Positions 30,393 to 39,942 of a DNA stretch of 64,000 bases are shown one piece after another. Below the pieces are notes generated by a model that was given only the letters and a program-made list of their open reading frames with translations, was not told the DNA's origin and searched no databases. The position numbers and the translations under genes are program-made. Within the stretch, counting starts at the first letter, position 1, and each line of letters starts with the position of its first letter. This stretch comes from Deinococcus rubellus (GTDB taxonomy: Bacteria; Deinococcota; Deinococci; Deinococcales; Deinococcaceae), in assembly GCF_025244745.1 (NCBI RefSeq), contig NZ_CP104213.1:2196001-2260000 (forward strand). Reading direction: 5' to 3'.

Positions 30393-31091
30393 TCACACCC
30401 CGCTGGCCGCCAGCGCCCCGAGCAGGGCCAGCGGCGCGGTCTCGGCGCGCAAAATGCGGGGGCCGAGCGTAACAGGCACGGCCCCCGCATGGCCCAGCCA
30501 TCCCAGATCTTCCGGCGAGAATCCGCCCTCGGGGCCGCTGATGAGGGTCAGCGGTGAAAGCCAGGTCAGGTGGTCCAGCAAACGGGCCGGGCTGCCGGGG
30601 TGGGCATAGAACAGCTGCCCCTCGGAGCGGAATTGCGCGAGCGGCACGGGCGACGCGATCTCCGGCACCACCGAGCGCTGCGACTGCTTGGCGGCTTCCT
30701 CGGCGATCCGGCGCAGGCGCGTGAGCTTGTTGTCACCGATGTCGGGCACGTCGGCGTAACGGGTCTGGAGCAATTGGAAGTGGGCCACGCCCAGCTCGGT
30801 TCCGGCCCGCACCACGTCGCTGAGCTTGTCGCCCTTGAGCAGCGCAATCGCCAGCGTCACCGGCTGGGGATACTCGGAAGAGGTTTCCGTTCTGCTCAGC
30901 AGGCGGAGGGTGGCCGCGAAGGGGTCCAGATGTGTCAGCTCGGCCTCGCCCGCTGCGCCCCGGCCATCGAAGACCTGCACCGTATCGCCGGGGCGCACCC
31001 GCATGACCTGAAGGTGTTTGACTTCGGCAGCGCTCAGGGCCATCTGCGCGGCCAGCGCCTCCACCCTGACGCGGTGCTGGTGCCGGGCCAT
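30393..31091 (-). CDS. rsmE: 16S rRNA m3U1498 methyltransferase RsmE
   Basis: 232 residues. The N-terminal PUA-like part contains HLQVMRVRPGDTVQVFDGRG; the SPOUT knot is in LISGPEGGFSPEDL and LGPRILRAETAPLALL, which are the standard RsmE motifs. It methylates U1498 of 16S rRNA. It lies 28 bp downstream of prmA on the same strand, a pairing common in bacteria. The start at 31091 gives the usual MARHQHRV opening. Confidence 0.94.
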   Translation of the reverse strand: MARHQHRVRVEALAAQMALSAAEVKHLQVMRVRPGDTVQVFDGRGAAGEAELTHLDPFAATLRLLSRTETSSEYPQPVTLAIALLKGDKLSDVVRAGTELGVAHFQLLQTRYADVPDIGDNKLTRLRRIAEEAAKQSQRSVVPEIASPVPLAQFRSEGQLFYAHPGSPARLLDHLTWLSPLTLISGPEGGFSPEDLGWLGHAGAVPVTLGPRILRAETAPLALLGALAASGV

Positions 31092-31119
31092 CAGAACCAG
31101 GCCATAACGTGCCGGGCCA

Positions 31120-31959
31120 TCAGCTTGAGCGGGCCGTGACCAGTGCCCACTCGCCATCGAGCGTTTCGCTGACCTGGGTGAAGCCCTCGCGGGCCAGGGC
31201 CCCTCGCACCAGCGGCAGGCGGTCTTGCAAGATGCCGGTCAGAATCAGCTGCGAATCCGGATGCAGCACGGCCCGGTACGCCCCGGCCAGCAGATCATGC
31301 AACTCGGCAAACAGGTTGGCGACCAGCACGTCGTATTCGGGTTCGTCAGCACTGCCATGACCAAGATCGTCGGGGTCGAGACTGCCCACCGCAAAGCTCA
31401 GGCTGCCGCCAGACGTCTCAAAACGGGCGGGCATGCCGGGAACCGCCTTCAGGCCGTTGAGCTGGGCATTCTCGATGGCGGCGGGCAACGTCACCGGGTC
31501 GATGTCGAGGCCCAGCACCTGCGCCGCCCCGCCCAGGGCCGCCGCCAGGGCCAGCACGCCGCTGCCGCTGCCGACATCCAGCACCCGGCGGCCCACCAGA
31601 TCGAGCTGCCCAAGGGCTTCGACCGCCAGTCGGGTGGTCGCGTGGTGCCCGGTGCCGAAGGCCATGCCGGGGTCGATCAGCAGCGGAATCTGCGTGGGCG
31701 GCACCTCGGCGGCCAGCCACGAGGGGGCAATGGTGAAGCGGCCCGCTGTCACGGGCGTCAGGCCCTTTTTCCAGTCGGCCTGCCAGTCCTGGTCGGGCTC
31801 GTCGGTCCATTCGCCGTCCAGCGCGAGGTCGGCGGGCGAGTCGAAGTAGGCGCGCAGCCGCCCAGCGCGCTCCTCCAGGCCCGTCGCGCCCGCCTCCCAG
31901 AGAACGTCGAGATCGGTTTCACGGGTTTCCAAAGTTCCGGGCAAGACATACACCAGCAT
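31120..31959 (-). CDS. prmA: Ribosomal protein L11 methyltransferase
   Basis: 279 residues. [16 protein letters not shown] and [18 protein letters not shown] (SAM site), then [13 protein letters not shown] (NPP/Y-like NLF motif) identify PrmA. It trimethylates L11 at several amino groups. The start at 31959 is supported by the TAGCAT box 7 nt upstream; an earlier in-frame ATG (31968) lies inside that box. Divergent from proC. Confidence 0.94.
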   Translation of the reverse strand: MLVYVLPGTLETRETDLDVLWEAGATGLEERAGRLRAYFDSPADLALDGEWTDEPDQDWQADWKKGLTPVTAGRFTIAPSWLAAEVPPTQIPLLIDPGMAFGTGHHATTRLAVEALGQLDLVGRRVLDVGSGSGVLALAAALGGAAQVLGLDIDPVTLPAAIENAQLNGLKAVPGMPARFETSGGSLSFAVGSLDPDDLGHGSADEPEYDVLVANLFAELHDLLAGAYRAVLHPDSQLILTGILQDRLPLVRGALAREGFTQVSETLDGEWALVTARSS

Positions 31960-31966
31960 GCTGACC

Positions 31967-31972
31967 ATGCTA
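31967..31972 (-). promoter_or_regulatory. -10 box, leaderless promoter of prmA
   Basis: TAGCAT on the minus strand, 7 nt before the ATG at 31959; back to back with the proC promoter. Confidence 0.5.
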
Positions 31973-32003
31973 GCAAGGCCAGCGCCCGTGAGAATGCGGC
32001 CTC

Positions 32004-32009
32004 TATACT
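32004..32009 (+). promoter_or_regulatory. -10 box, leaderless promoter of proC
   Basis: TATACT ends 7 nt before the ATG at 32017. Confidence 0.6.
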
Positions 32010-32016
32010 GCCGGAC

Positions 32017-32808
32017 ATGAAACTGGCCATCGTGGGCGTGGGAAAACTGGGGCTGGCAATTCTGGAAGGCATCACGCGGCTCGGCCTGCTGCACCCAGAC
32101 GAAATCGGCATCATGGACACCAACACGGCGCGGCTGGACATGATCGCCGAGCGCCTCGGCACTCCGGTGCTGCCGGTGGGTGACCTCGGCGGGGCCGAGC
32201 GGGTACTGATCAGCTTGCAGCCCCGCGTGTTTCCGGAAGCCAGTGAGTGGCTGGCCCAGCCGAATACCGGCTACATCAGCACCATGGCGGGCGTCAGTGT
32301 GGGCACCCTGGCGCGGCGGCTGCGCACCGAGCGGGTGGTGCGGGTGATGCCCAACCTGGGGGCCACCATCGGGCAGTCGCAGACCGCCATCGTCGGCCCC
32401 GAGGAAGCCCAGCGCTGCGGCGACACGCCCTACGCCCACGAGATTTTCGGTGCGGTGGGCCAGGTCTACGATCTGCCCGAGCACCTGTTCAACGCCTTCA
32501 CCGGCCTCACCGGCTCCGGCCCAGGCTATATGGCGGTGCTGGCTGAGGCGCTGGCCGACGGCGGTGTCCGGATGGGACTGCCGCGCGCGCTGGCGCACGA
32601 ACTGGCCGCACGGGTCATGAGCACCAGCGGCGGGCTGCTGCTGGAGCGGGCGCATCCGGGCATGCTCAAGGACGAGGTGTCCAGCCCCGGCGGCACCACC
32701 ATCGCGGGCCTGGAAGTGCTGGAGGGCAGCGGCGTGCGCGGCGCGCTGATCAGCACGGTGGTGGCCGCCACGCTGCGAAGCGCCGAACTCGGGCGCGATC
32801 AGGAGTAG
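32017..32808 (+). CDS. proC: Pyrroline-5-carboxylate reductase
   Basis: 263 residues: [16 protein letters not shown] (NADP loop), [32 protein letters not shown] and the C-terminal signature [18 protein letters not shown]. It reduces P5C to proline. Normal length. Stands alone, divergent from prmA. Confidence 0.96.
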   Translation: MKLAIVGVGKLGLAILEGITRLGLLHPDEIGIMDTNTARLDMIAERLGTPVLPVGDLGGAERVLISLQPRVFPEASEWLAQPNTGYISTMAGVSVGTLARRLRTERVVRVMPNLGATIGQSQTAIVGPEEAQRCGDTPYAHEIFGAVGQVYDLPEHLFNAFTGLTGSGPGYMAVLAEALADGGVRMGLPRALAHELAARVMSTSGGLLLERAHPGMLKDEVSSPGGTTIAGLEVLEGSGVRGALISTVVAATLRSAELGRDQE

Positions 32809-32862
32809 CAGCGGGTCCAACCCAGGGCCGGATTTGTGCATCTCAAGTCAGAACAGCCCCGT

Positions 32863-32868
32863 TAGACT
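32863..32868 (+). promoter_or_regulatory. -10 box, leaderless promoter of the exported protein gene
   Basis: TAGACT ends 6 nt before the ATG at 32875. Confidence 0.5.
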
Positions 32869-32874
32869 GCGGTG

Positions 32875-33416
32875 ATGAAACGCGGCCCCGTCCTCCCTGC
32901 GCTGCTGGCCCTGCTGCTCCTGAGCAGCGGGCGGGCAGCGGGCAACTACTTTCCCAACGCGCCCTCGACCACCTGGCGCTACAGCAGCGGCGAAATCCAG
33001 CAGATCGGCCAGCCCACCACCGTCAAGGGCGTCAGCGTGATCCCGACAGCGCACCAGATCGGCGGCGTCACCGTGTCCGAGGACCTGCTGGAATACCGGG
33101 GCGGCGGCGTGTATCTGCGCGGCGTCCGGATCGGCAAGCAGGTCGTGTGGTACACCCCCCGCTGACGGTGTACCCGTCCTCGCCGCTGACGCTGGGCCAG
33201 CGCTGGGAGAGCACCAGCGGCAGCCTCAAGCTCAGCAGCCGGGTGATGGGCAGTGAGCCACTCAGTCTGTCTGCCGGAAACTTCAACGCCCTGCTGATCC
33301 GCAGCGACGTCAGCAGCGGCGGCGGCACCTCCACCCAGTACAGCTATTTCGTGCCGGGCCTGGGGGTGGTGCGCTACCAGACAGCGGGCGGACAGGTCGT
33401 GGACCTGCTGAAATGA
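32875..33416 (+). pseudogene. Exported protein of unknown function, frameshifted in a C run
   Basis: The start (MKRGPVLPALLALLLLSSGR then AAG) is a signal peptide. The first frame ends at 33165, but the protein clearly continues in the next frame (LTVYPSSPLTLGQRWESTSG ... VVRYQTAGGQVVDLLK) to 33416. The switch falls at the run of six Cs at 33155-33160; seven Cs would give one 180-residue frame through VVWYTPPLTVYP. The gene is therefore disrupted, phase-variable, or affected by a sequencing error. The family is not recognised. Confidence 0.75.
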
Positions 33417-33425
33417 GCGCGGCGC

Positions 33426-34070
33426 TCAGCCGCCCTTCTCAGCCTTCTTCTTGCGCCGCTTGAAGCCGAACAGATCGATGTACATCCGGGTGCGGTGGCG
33501 CGCGCCCTTCCAGAAACCGCGCTTTTTCTCCTTCATGACCTGCTTGAGGTTGGGCAACTCGACATAGTCCCACTTGACGCGCTGTTCCTTGAGTGCCGCC
33601 GTGATGGCCGGTTCGGGCCAGCGTTCCTCGCCCAGATGCGGCACGGTCAGCAGCCAGGCCCGCAGGCAGGCCCGCTGGCCGCTGAGGTGCGGGGTGAGTT
33701 TGTTGCCCAGATCGGTGATCAGGCCGCCGCCGTCGAAGATGCCGATGCTCATGCCCAGCTGCCCGGCCAGCACCGGCCCCAGCAGAATGTCGAGGTGGGC
33801 GCGGGTAAGGCCCACCAGGTCGGCGTCGAGCATGATCACATACTCGGCCTGGGTGGCTTGCAGGGCAGCTTTGAGGGCCGGTCCCTTGCCCGCGTTGTGC
33901 GGCAGCTCGATGACCCGCGCTCCCGCCGTACGGGCAGCCTCCACTGTCTGATCGGTGCTGCCGTCGGAGGCCACCACCACGTCGGGAGTCAGTTCCAGCG
34001 CTGCCCGAATCACCTGAGCGACGGTGTCAGCCTCATTGAAGGCGGGGATGACCACGGCAACACTCGGCAC
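33426..34070 (-). CDS. GT2 family glycosyltransferase
   Basis: 214 residues starting at GTG 34070. VAVVIPAFNEADTVAQVI, VASDGSTDQTVEAA, HNAGKGPALKAAL and YVIMLDADLVGL (DxD-type) are the landmarks of a GT-A glycosyltransferase of the dolichyl-phosphate-mannose/GpgS-like group. No transmembrane helix. The C-terminus is very basic (RRKKKAEKGG). The sugar and acceptor are unknown. Convergent with the exported protein gene, 9 bp apart. Confidence 0.88.
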   Translation of the reverse strand: MPSVAVVIPAFNEADTVAQVIRAALELTPDVVVASDGSTDQTVEAARTAGARVIELPHNAGKGPALKAALQATQAEYVIMLDADLVGLTRAHLDILLGPVLAGQLGMSIGIFDGGGLITDLGNKLTPHLSGQRACLRAWLLTVPHLGEERWPEPAITAALKEQRVKWDYVELPNLKQVMKEKKRGFWKGARHRTRMYIDLFGFKRRKKKAEKGG

Positions 34071-34076
34071 AGGGCT

Positions 34077-34082
34077 ATGGTA
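34077..34082 (-). promoter_or_regulatory. -10 box, leaderless promoter of the glycosyltransferase gene
   Basis: TACCAT on the minus strand, 6 nt before the GTG at 34070; it decides this start. Confidence 0.5.
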
Positions 34083-34266
34083 CACGCAAATATGAGGAAT
34101 GTAGCCGCGCTCCGGTTGCCCTGATTGCAAAGGGAGGAGCAGTCAAGCCGCCTTCAAGAGGTACAGGTCACGAAAAAGGCCGAAACACGCAGGAAACTTC
34201 TGTTTCCCGAACGTCTCGGCCCCTACACACTGATCAGGCGGGATGGCCCGTCTCACCGATCAATCT

Positions 34267-35589
34267 TCAGTTTTTCTTGACGTCGGCCTTGGCATCGGCC
34301 TTCACGTCGGCGTCCTGCTTGGCATTCGGGTCAACGGGTGCGGGCGTGGCGGCGGGGGCGTCAGGAGCCACCGAAGCGCCCGCTGCGCTGCCCGTGGCCT
34401 GACTGGGCTTGGGCGAAGGGGCCTGCGGGGCAGGCGCGTGGTTGACGTCTTCCATGCGCTCCAGCCAGGCGGTGCCGATAGCGTTACGAACACTGCGGCC
34501 CGCGTCGTGGAGCCACTCGGCCGCCTCGGGGCTGACTGCGCCCACCGCATCGAGAATGCCCTGGCGGGCGGCGGGCACGCGAGCCAGCACCACCCCGCCG
34601 CCGACGATCAAAGCCACCGGCAGCAGGCCACCGACGCCGCGCTTGCGGCCCAGCCCGGCTTTCCTGAGCTGCTTATGGGCGGTGCGTGCGAGTTCCTGTT
34701 CCAGGCGAGCAATTTTCTTCTCGTAGCCCTTTACCTGCTTGCGGCTGCGCTTGTCCAGGCTGCCGAACTGCGCCTGGGCTTTGCGGCGGGCCTCGGCGCT
34801 CACCGACTGCACCCGGTCCTGGGCCTCGTCGGCAAAAGAGGGCCAGTTTTTCTGCACCTGCTTCTTGACCTCCTGAACCTGTTTACGGGCGTCCTTTCCA
34901 GCATGCCCCAGCTTCTTCTGGGCCACATCACGGGCGTCGTCTGCCTGATCCTGAGCATTCTCCAGAAAGCCCAGCCAGCCAGCTTTCGCTTCCTGCTGGA
35001 CCTGCTTGTGCATCTTCTTGCCCTGTTTGGCTTTCTTGCTGACGGTCCTGGCAAGGTCGCCGCGCAAGTCTCTGGCCTCCGACACCAGCACTTTACGGCG
35101 CTTGTCGGCCACGTGCTGGGCGTCCGAGAGCCGGCCCTGGACGGTGTCCTGCACATTCGAAACGGTGTTGGCAACGGTGCTCGAAAGAGAACCCTGCACG
35201 CTGGCGGCAGTCTTGGCGGCCACGGCGGCGGCAGCCACAGCCCGCCCGGCCAGATCACCGCGCAGATCGGCGGTGCTGTCGAGGAGTTGCTGGCCGCGCT
35301 GACCGGCCTGCTCACGTACGCTGTCGATCAGGTCCGGCAGGTGGTCCTGGGCCTGGGCGGCGACCTTGCGGGCCTCCTCGGTCAGCTCACCGGCACGCAC
35401 TGCCACCGCATGGGCGGCGTGCTGGGCGGCAGGAGCCACCGTGTCGTCAAGGAGGTCCTGGGCGCTGCCGAGGGTGCCCTGCACCAGCTCGCCCAGTTTG
35501 GCACGGGCTGAGGGGCTGGCCAGCAGGGCAGTCAGGCCGCCGAGCAACAGCAGGGTGCGTTTTGAAATACCGCTTTGGGGTTGAGGCAT
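34267..35589 (-). CDS. Large LEA/apolipoprotein-like amphipathic helical protein
   Basis: 440 residues. After a hydrophobic start (LLLLGGLTALLASPSA), residues ~30-320 are almost wholly Ala/Lys/Asp/Gln/Val amphipathic helix with repeats such as DLRGDLAGR, AQDQADDARDVAQKK and KQVQEVKKQVQK, as in group 3 LEA proteins and apolipoproteins. A second hydrophobic helix (LLPVALIVGGGVVLARVP, ~340-360) and a disordered Ala/Pro tail follow. LEA-like proteins are tied to desiccation tolerance, which fits Deinococcus; here membrane anchoring is inferred. AAGGAG is 7 nt before the ATG at 35589. Confidence 0.75.
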   Translation of the reverse strand: MPQPQSGISKRTLLLLGGLTALLASPSARAKLGELVQGTLGSAQDLLDDTVAPAAQHAAHAVAVRAGELTEEARKVAAQAQDHLPDLIDSVREQAGQRGQQLLDSTADLRGDLAGRAVAAAAVAAKTAASVQGSLSSTVANTVSNVQDTVQGRLSDAQHVADKRRKVLVSEARDLRGDLARTVSKKAKQGKKMHKQVQQEAKAGWLGFLENAQDQADDARDVAQKKLGHAGKDARKQVQEVKKQVQKNWPSFADEAQDRVQSVSAEARRKAQAQFGSLDKRSRKQVKGYEKKIARLEQELARTAHKQLRKAGLGRKRGVGGLLPVALIVGGGVVLARVPAARQGILDAVGAVSPEAAEWLHDAGRSVRNAIGTAWLERMEDVNHAPAPQAPSPKPSQATGSAAGASVAPDAPAATPAPVDPNAKQDADVKADAKADVKKN

Positions 35590-35805
35590 CTGGTCTCCTT
35601 CGTGGTTCTCTGGGGTGAAATTGGGGGTGCAAACCGCCCTGGGCGCTGGCGGGCACGTCCTGAGAGTCGGGGCCATCGGCGAACCGCTTCGCCCCGGCCA
35701 GCGCGGCGGGAGGGAGGCGGCCAAGCCATCTCATCATTGTGACCGCTGACATGAGAGCGCAAGATCCGTTTCTCTTAGGATCAGCTTAAGAACAGTCGGG
35801 GGCAC

Positions 35806-37125
35806 TCACTCATCTGGAACCATCAGGCGGCTCTCGATGGCGCGGGCGTGGGCTTCCAGGCCCTCGGCGCGGGCCAGCAGCGCTGCCGCCGGGCCGATGC
35901 GGGCGAGTTCGGCGGCATTGACGCCCACCACGCTGATGATGTTCTGGAAGTCGCGCACGTTGACCGGACTCATGAAACGGGCTGTGCCGCCCGTCGGCAT
36001 GACGTGGCTGGGACCGGCCACATAGTCGCCCAACGCCTCCATGCTGTCCTCGCCCACGAAGACCCCGCCCGCCCGCCGCACACTGCCGAGCAGGCTCCAG
36101 GGATCGCGGGTCAGCAGGCACAGGTGCTCAGGCGCATAGAGGTTGGCGAGGTCGAGCGCTTCGCTGAGGTCGGCAGCCAGCACGATCTTCATGCGGCTCT
36201 CGATGCTGTCGCGTGCCCAGCTCCGATTGGGTTCCGGCAGTGCCTCGATCTGGCCGCCGAGTTCGGCCTGTACCCGGATCAGCAGGTCGCGGCTGGGGCT
36301 GATCAGCACCGGCTCGGCCCCCAGATGCTCGGCCTGGGCCAGCAGGTCGGCGGCCACATAGCGGGCTGAAGCGGTGTCGTCGGCAATGACCAGCGTCTCG
36401 GTGGGGCCGGGCAGACTCTCGATGCCGACCTGACCGAACACCAGCCGCTTGGCAATCACCACGAACAAATTGCCCGGTCCCGCCACCTTGTCCACGCGGG
36501 GAATGCTGGCAGTGCCGTAGGCCAGCGCGGCAATGGCCTGCGCGCCGCCCACCCGGAACACCTGCTCGATCCCGAGTTCGCGGGCCGCCACCAGAATGGC
36601 CGGGTGAATCTGGCCCTCACGGTTGGGCGGGGTGGTCACGACGATCTCCGGCACGCCCGCCACCTGCGCGGGCACGGCGGTATGAATCAGGGTGCTGATC
36701 AGCGGCGCGAGACCGCCCGGCACATACACGCCCACCCGCGATAAGGGCCGCACCAGCTGGCCAAGTGCGCCGCCCGCGCCGTAGTCGATCCAGCCGTGGG
36801 CGGGCTGCTGGCGGTAAAAGTCGCGTACGCGCCGGATCGCCAGGCGCAGGGCCGCCAGCAGCTCCGGCCCGATCTGGGCGGCCCCGATCTCCTCGGCGCT
36901 GACCCGCAAGGTGGGCCGGAAGCCGTCCACCTTCTCGGTCCAGTCGAGCAGGGCGTCGTCGCCGCGCACGCGCACGTCAGCCAGGATGCGCTCGACCACC
37001 TGCTGGGGGGTCAGGCGCTCGCCGTAGAGCTGCTCGTTGCGCGCCAGCACGCTCTCGGGCACGGGAATATCGTTGAAACTGCGGCTCAGCGCGGCGCGGG
37101 CGGCCTCGCCCTGAAGAATTTGCAT
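35806..37125 (-). CDS. hisD: Histidinol dehydrogenase
   Basis: 439 residues. IPRVDKVAGPGN, SLPGPTETLVIADD, AEHLGAEPVLISPS, LYAPEHLCL (Glu-His acid/base pair) and VAGPSHVMPTGGTARF (zinc-site His) are all standard for HisD. It oxidises histidinol to histidine in two steps. AAGGAG precedes the ATG at 37125. No other his gene is in the window, so the his pathway is scattered. Confidence 0.96.
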   Translation of the reverse strand: MQILQGEAARAALSRSFNDIPVPESVLARNEQLYGERLTPQQVVERILADVRVRGDDALLDWTEKVDGFRPTLRVSAEEIGAAQIGPELLAALRLAIRRVRDFYRQQPAHGWIDYGAGGALGQLVRPLSRVGVYVPGGLAPLISTLIHTAVPAQVAGVPEIVVTTPPNREGQIHPAILVAARELGIEQVFRVGGAQAIAALAYGTASIPRVDKVAGPGNLFVVIAKRLVFGQVGIESLPGPTETLVIADDTASARYVAADLLAQAEHLGAEPVLISPSRDLLIRVQAELGGQIEALPEPNRSWARDSIESRMKIVLAADLSEALDLANLYAPEHLCLLTRDPWSLLGSVRRAGGVFVGEDSMEALGDYVAGPSHVMPTGGTARFMSPVNVRDFQNIISVVGVNAAELARIGPAAALLARAEGLEAHARAIESRLMVPDE

Positions 37126-37199
37126 GGGAAGAGTCTCCTTGAATGGAAGGGTTTGGGAGGCAGTGGCGGGCAGGCGCTCAGTCCAGAAGCGGTGCAGGT

Positions 37200-37874
37200 C
37201 TAAGCTCTGCGCCGCCGGGGTTTGTCTGATTTTTCGGGGCGGGCCTCTTCCTTGCGCCGGGCCTCAGGCTGCAAACTGGCGTCCACCGGGCCGAAATCGG
37301 TGGGCTGCACCAGCCGCAGCAATCGGTAGGGCGCGTCCAGCTCGCTCGCCACATAAGCGCCGCCAGGGCGCAGGTAAAAGGCGCGGGCCAGCTGCCCCCC
37401 CACCTCGGCGTCGGGCAGCGGCTGCACATGCACCGCGCCGCCGGTCAGGGCCGCCCGCCAGAGCTGGGTGGGGGCGTCAGGACCGCGCAGGGCCATCACC
37501 AGACTGACCGGGTCATAGTGCGGGGTCAGCAGCGGGGTACTGGCCTCCTCGCGGTTGTGACGCAGGGTGATCATGGCCGTCTCATGGTCGAAGAAGGTCT
37601 CGAAGTGCGGCTTGTTGCGCCCCTCGCTCTCCGCGTAGCTCAGACTCGAACCGTCGGAGAGATACCGCGACACCTGCACCTTGCGGACCACCGGCAGCAC
37701 ACCACCGAAATCAGTCTGCACGCGGGTCTGGTAACCACTGCCAGCAGCGCTGAACTTCTCCGGCTGGGTCTGCCACACCTGCTCTCCGGCGAATCTCCCG
37801 CCCAGCGTCAGGGTCAGGCGCAGCGACTCGTTCCCCAGCCAGCGCGAGAGGGAGGGGCAGGCCGCCTGGTTCAC
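37200..37874 (-). CDS. Conserved hypothetical protein (224 aa), DUF3108/DUF6134-like pattern
   Basis: 224 residues from GTG 37874, which overlaps the deoB stop (GTGA). The arrangement [17 protein letters not shown] ... [16 protein letters not shown] ... [20 protein letters not shown] ... [17 protein letters not shown] suggests a beta-rich protein resembling lipid- or surface-related DUF3108 relatives, but this is a weak match. The C-terminus is very basic (KPRRRRA). No signal peptide is visible. Coupled to deoB by overlap; hisD follows 74 bp later. Confidence 0.55.
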   Translation of the reverse strand: MNQAACPSLSRWLGNESLRLTLTLGGRFAGEQVWQTQPEKFSAAGSGYQTRVQTDFGGVLPVVRKVQVSRYLSDGSSLSYAESEGRNKPHFETFFDHETAMITLRHNREEASTPLLTPHYDPVSLVMALRGPDAPTQLWRAALTGGAVHVQPLPDAEVGGQLARAFYLRPGGAYVASELDAPYRLLRLVQPTDFGPVDASLQPEARRKEEARPEKSDKPRRRRA

Positions 37875-39043
37875 CGGATCAGGCTCCAGAAACTCTGGCC
37901 GGGGCCGTCCCAGGCCACCTTCAGCGCCTCGGCCACCGTTGCGCCGATGTCGGCGAAGGTCTCGCGGTCGCCCAGCGCGACGCCCACACCGCTGCCGCCG
38001 GGGCGGTAGGCCAGCAGCAGGCCGTGCTCGCGGGTGTGGTCGGTGCCAGGCCAGGTGGGGTCGTTGCCGTGATCGGAGATCAGCAGCAGGCAGCCGCCCT
38101 CCGGTACGCTGGCCAGCAACTCCGGCAGCGCATCGTCGAAGGCACGCAGCGCCCCGGCGTAGCCGTGCGGGTCGCGGCGGTGGCCGAACTTGCTGTCGAA
38201 GTCCACCAGGTTGGTGAAGACCAGACCGTCGTAGGGCTGCTGCATTCGCGCCAGGGTCTTGCGAATCCCGTCGGCGTTGTCGTCGGTATGAATTTCCTCG
38301 GTGAAGCCCTGATGGTCGTAGATATCGGGAATCTTGCCGATGCCGACCACGTCCTTGCCTGCCGCTTTGAGTGAATCGAGCACGGTGGGCGGCGGCGTCA
38401 GCGAGAAGTCGCGGCGCAAATCGTTGGCCCGCTCGAAGGGAAATTCGCCCCGGAAGGGCCGGGCGATCACGCGGGCCACGGCGTACTCGCCCTGCAAGAT
38501 GTCGCGGGCTGCCTGGCACCACTGATAGAGGGTCTCAATCGGCACCCTGTCCAGGTGCGCAGCGATCTGGAACACGCTGTCGGCGGAGGTGTAGACAATC
38601 GGGTCGCCGGTTTTGAGGTGCTCAGGGCCGTAGTCGGCAATCACCTGCGTGCCACTGTAAGGCTGGTTGCACAGATAGCCGGTGCCGGTGGCCGCCGTGA
38701 AGCGCTCCATCACAGCAGGCGGAAACCCCTGGGGAAACACCTGGAAAGCGTGTTTGAGCTGCACCCCCATAAACTCCCAGTGGCCAGTGGAGGTGTCCTT
38801 GCCGGGGCTAACTTCCTTCAGGCGGCCAAAGCTGCCGCTTGAGGGCTGGTCGGCGGCGGGTGCTCCGGCCCGCAGGTCGAGGGTGGGCAGGCGGCCCAGC
38901 CCCAGCGCCATCAGGTTGGGGAGCTGCACGCCGCTGGCCCCCAGGGTGTGGTTGAGGGTGTGCGCTCCCACGTCGCCGAAGGCCTGCGCGTCGGGCAGCT
39001 CGCCTGCGCCCACCGAATCCAGCACGATGATCGAGAACTTCAT
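37871..39043 (-). CDS. deoB: Phosphopentomutase
   Basis: 390 residues of the alkaline-phosphatase superfamily. [14 protein letters not shown] (metal Asp), [15 protein letters not shown] (phosphorylated Thr), [16 protein letters not shown] and [21 protein letters not shown] (metal ligands) identify DeoB. It interconverts (deoxy)ribose 1- and 5-phosphate. Its TAGACT box lies 6 nt before the ATG; divergent from lptB. Confidence 0.96.
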   Translation of the reverse strand: MKFSIIVLDSVGAGELPDAQAFGDVGAHTLNHTLGASGVQLPNLMALGLGRLPTLDLRAGAPAADQPSSGSFGRLKEVSPGKDTSTGHWEFMGVQLKHAFQVFPQGFPPAVMERFTAATGTGYLCNQPYSGTQVIADYGPEHLKTGDPIVYTSADSVFQIAAHLDRVPIETLYQWCQAARDILQGEYAVARVIARPFRGEFPFERANDLRRDFSLTPPPTVLDSLKAAGKDVVGIGKIPDIYDHQGFTEEIHTDDNADGIRKTLARMQQPYDGLVFTNLVDFDSKFGHRRDPHGYAGALRAFDDALPELLASVPEGGCLLLISDHGNDPTWPGTDHTREHGLLLAYRPGGSGVGVALGDRETFADIGATVAEALKVAWDGPGQSFWSLIR

Positions 39044-39049
39044 GGGGGC

Positions 39050-39055
39050 AGTCTA
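39050..39055 (-). promoter_or_regulatory. -10 box, leaderless promoter of deoB
   Basis: TAGACT on the minus strand, 6 nt before the ATG at 39043. Confidence 0.55.
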
Positions 39056-39128
39056 GTTCATCGGCCCGCCACCGCGACCCTCCCCCGGCCCCTGTCACCC
39101 TGCTCACCGCCCTCAATTTTGGCCGTGC

Positions 39129-39134
39129 TAGGCT
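39129..39134 (+). promoter_or_regulatory. -10 box, leaderless promoter of lptB
   Basis: TAGGCT ends 7 nt before the GTG at 39142. Confidence 0.5.
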
Positions 39135-39141
39135 CATTGAC

Positions 39142-39924
39142 GTGACCGTTGCCGCCCCCAAACCGACCTCCAGACCCGACTACAGCGCCCCCGGTGCTCA
39201 GGCCCACTTCGAGGCACGCGGCCTCAGCAAAACCTATGGTCGGCGCAGCGTGGTGCGCGGCGTGGACCTGCGCGTCACGCGCGGCGAGATCGTGGCGCTG
39301 TTCGGCCCCAACGGTGCGGGCAAGACCACCACCTTTTACATGATGGTGGGTTTCGTTCGCCCTGGCGGCGGCAGCATCACCTTATCGGGCCAGGACGTGA
39401 CCCGGTTGCCGATGCACCAGCGCGCCCGGCGCGGCATCGGTTATCTGCCGCAGGAACCCAGCGCCTTTCGCAAGATGAGCGCCCGCGATAATTTACTGGC
39501 GATTCTCGAATACCAGAACCTCAGCAAGGCCGAGCAGGAGCAGCGGGCCGACAGCCTGCTCGAAGAGTTCGGCCTGAGCCACCTGGCCCAGTCTCAGGCC
39601 TACCAGCTCTCGGGCGGAGAGCGGCGTCGCCTGGAACTGGCCCGCGCGCTCACCACCGACCCGGACTTCTTGCTGCTCGACGAACCGTTCACCGGGGTCG
39701 ACCCCAAGAGCATCCGCGAGATTCAGCGGCTGATCCGCGAGCTGCGTGACCGCCGGGGCATCGGGGTCTTTATCACCGATCACAACGTGCGCGAGACGAT
39801 TGCCCTGTGTGACCGGGTCTATCTGATGTACGACGGCGAGGTGAAGTTCGAGGGCACCCCCGAAGCGTTCGCCCAGGACATCGAGGCGCGCAACCACTAC
39901 CTCGGCGACGACTTCGAGCTGTAA
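39142..39924 (+). CDS. lptB: LptB-type ABC transporter ATP-binding protein
   Basis: 260 residues. All ABC motifs are present: GPNGAGKTT (Walker A), [10 protein letters not shown] (Q-loop), LSGGERRR (signature), FLLLDEPF (Walker B) and ITDHNVRET (H-loop). QEPSAFRKM and [10 protein letters not shown] are LptB-like. It starts at a leaderless GTG with a ~25-residue extra N-terminus. LptB powers LPS export in proteobacteria; Deinococcus is generally described as lacking LPS, so the cargo here is open. DUF3084 gene follows after 18 bp. Confidence 0.85.
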   Translation: MTVAAPKPTSRPDYSAPGAQAHFEARGLSKTYGRRSVVRGVDLRVTRGEIVALFGPNGAGKTTTFYMMVGFVRPGGGSITLSGQDVTRLPMHQRARRGIGYLPQEPSAFRKMSARDNLLAILEYQNLSKAEQEQRADSLLEEFGLSHLAQSQAYQLSGGERRRLELARALTTDPDFLLLDEPFTGVDPKSIREIQRLIRELRDRRGIGVFITDHNVRETIALCDRVYLMYDGEVKFEGTPEAFAQDIEARNHYLGDDFEL

Positions 39925-39942
39925 GGACAAGGCGAGACTGCC

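Noticed and set aside
31225..32016. N-terminal extension of the proC frame back through prmA
   Set aside because: The -10 box at 32004 and the NADP-binding start fix proC at 32017; the upstream frame is antisense to prmA.
34131..34266. GGCCGA/TCGGCC repeats in the gap before the LEA-like gene considered as a small RNA
   Set aside because: No promoter or T tract; only weak pairing, so no RNA gene is claimed.
35725..35805. TTAAGCTGATCCTAAG region considered as a radiation/desiccation response motif (RDRM)
   Set aside because: It does not fit the known 17-bp palindrome; no RDRM was recognised by eye in the window, but a pattern search should confirm that.
37875..38522. N-terminal extension of the 224-residue hypothetical gene through deoB
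   Set aside because: It overlaps deoB in another frame; the GTGA overlap at 37874 gives a normal coupled start.
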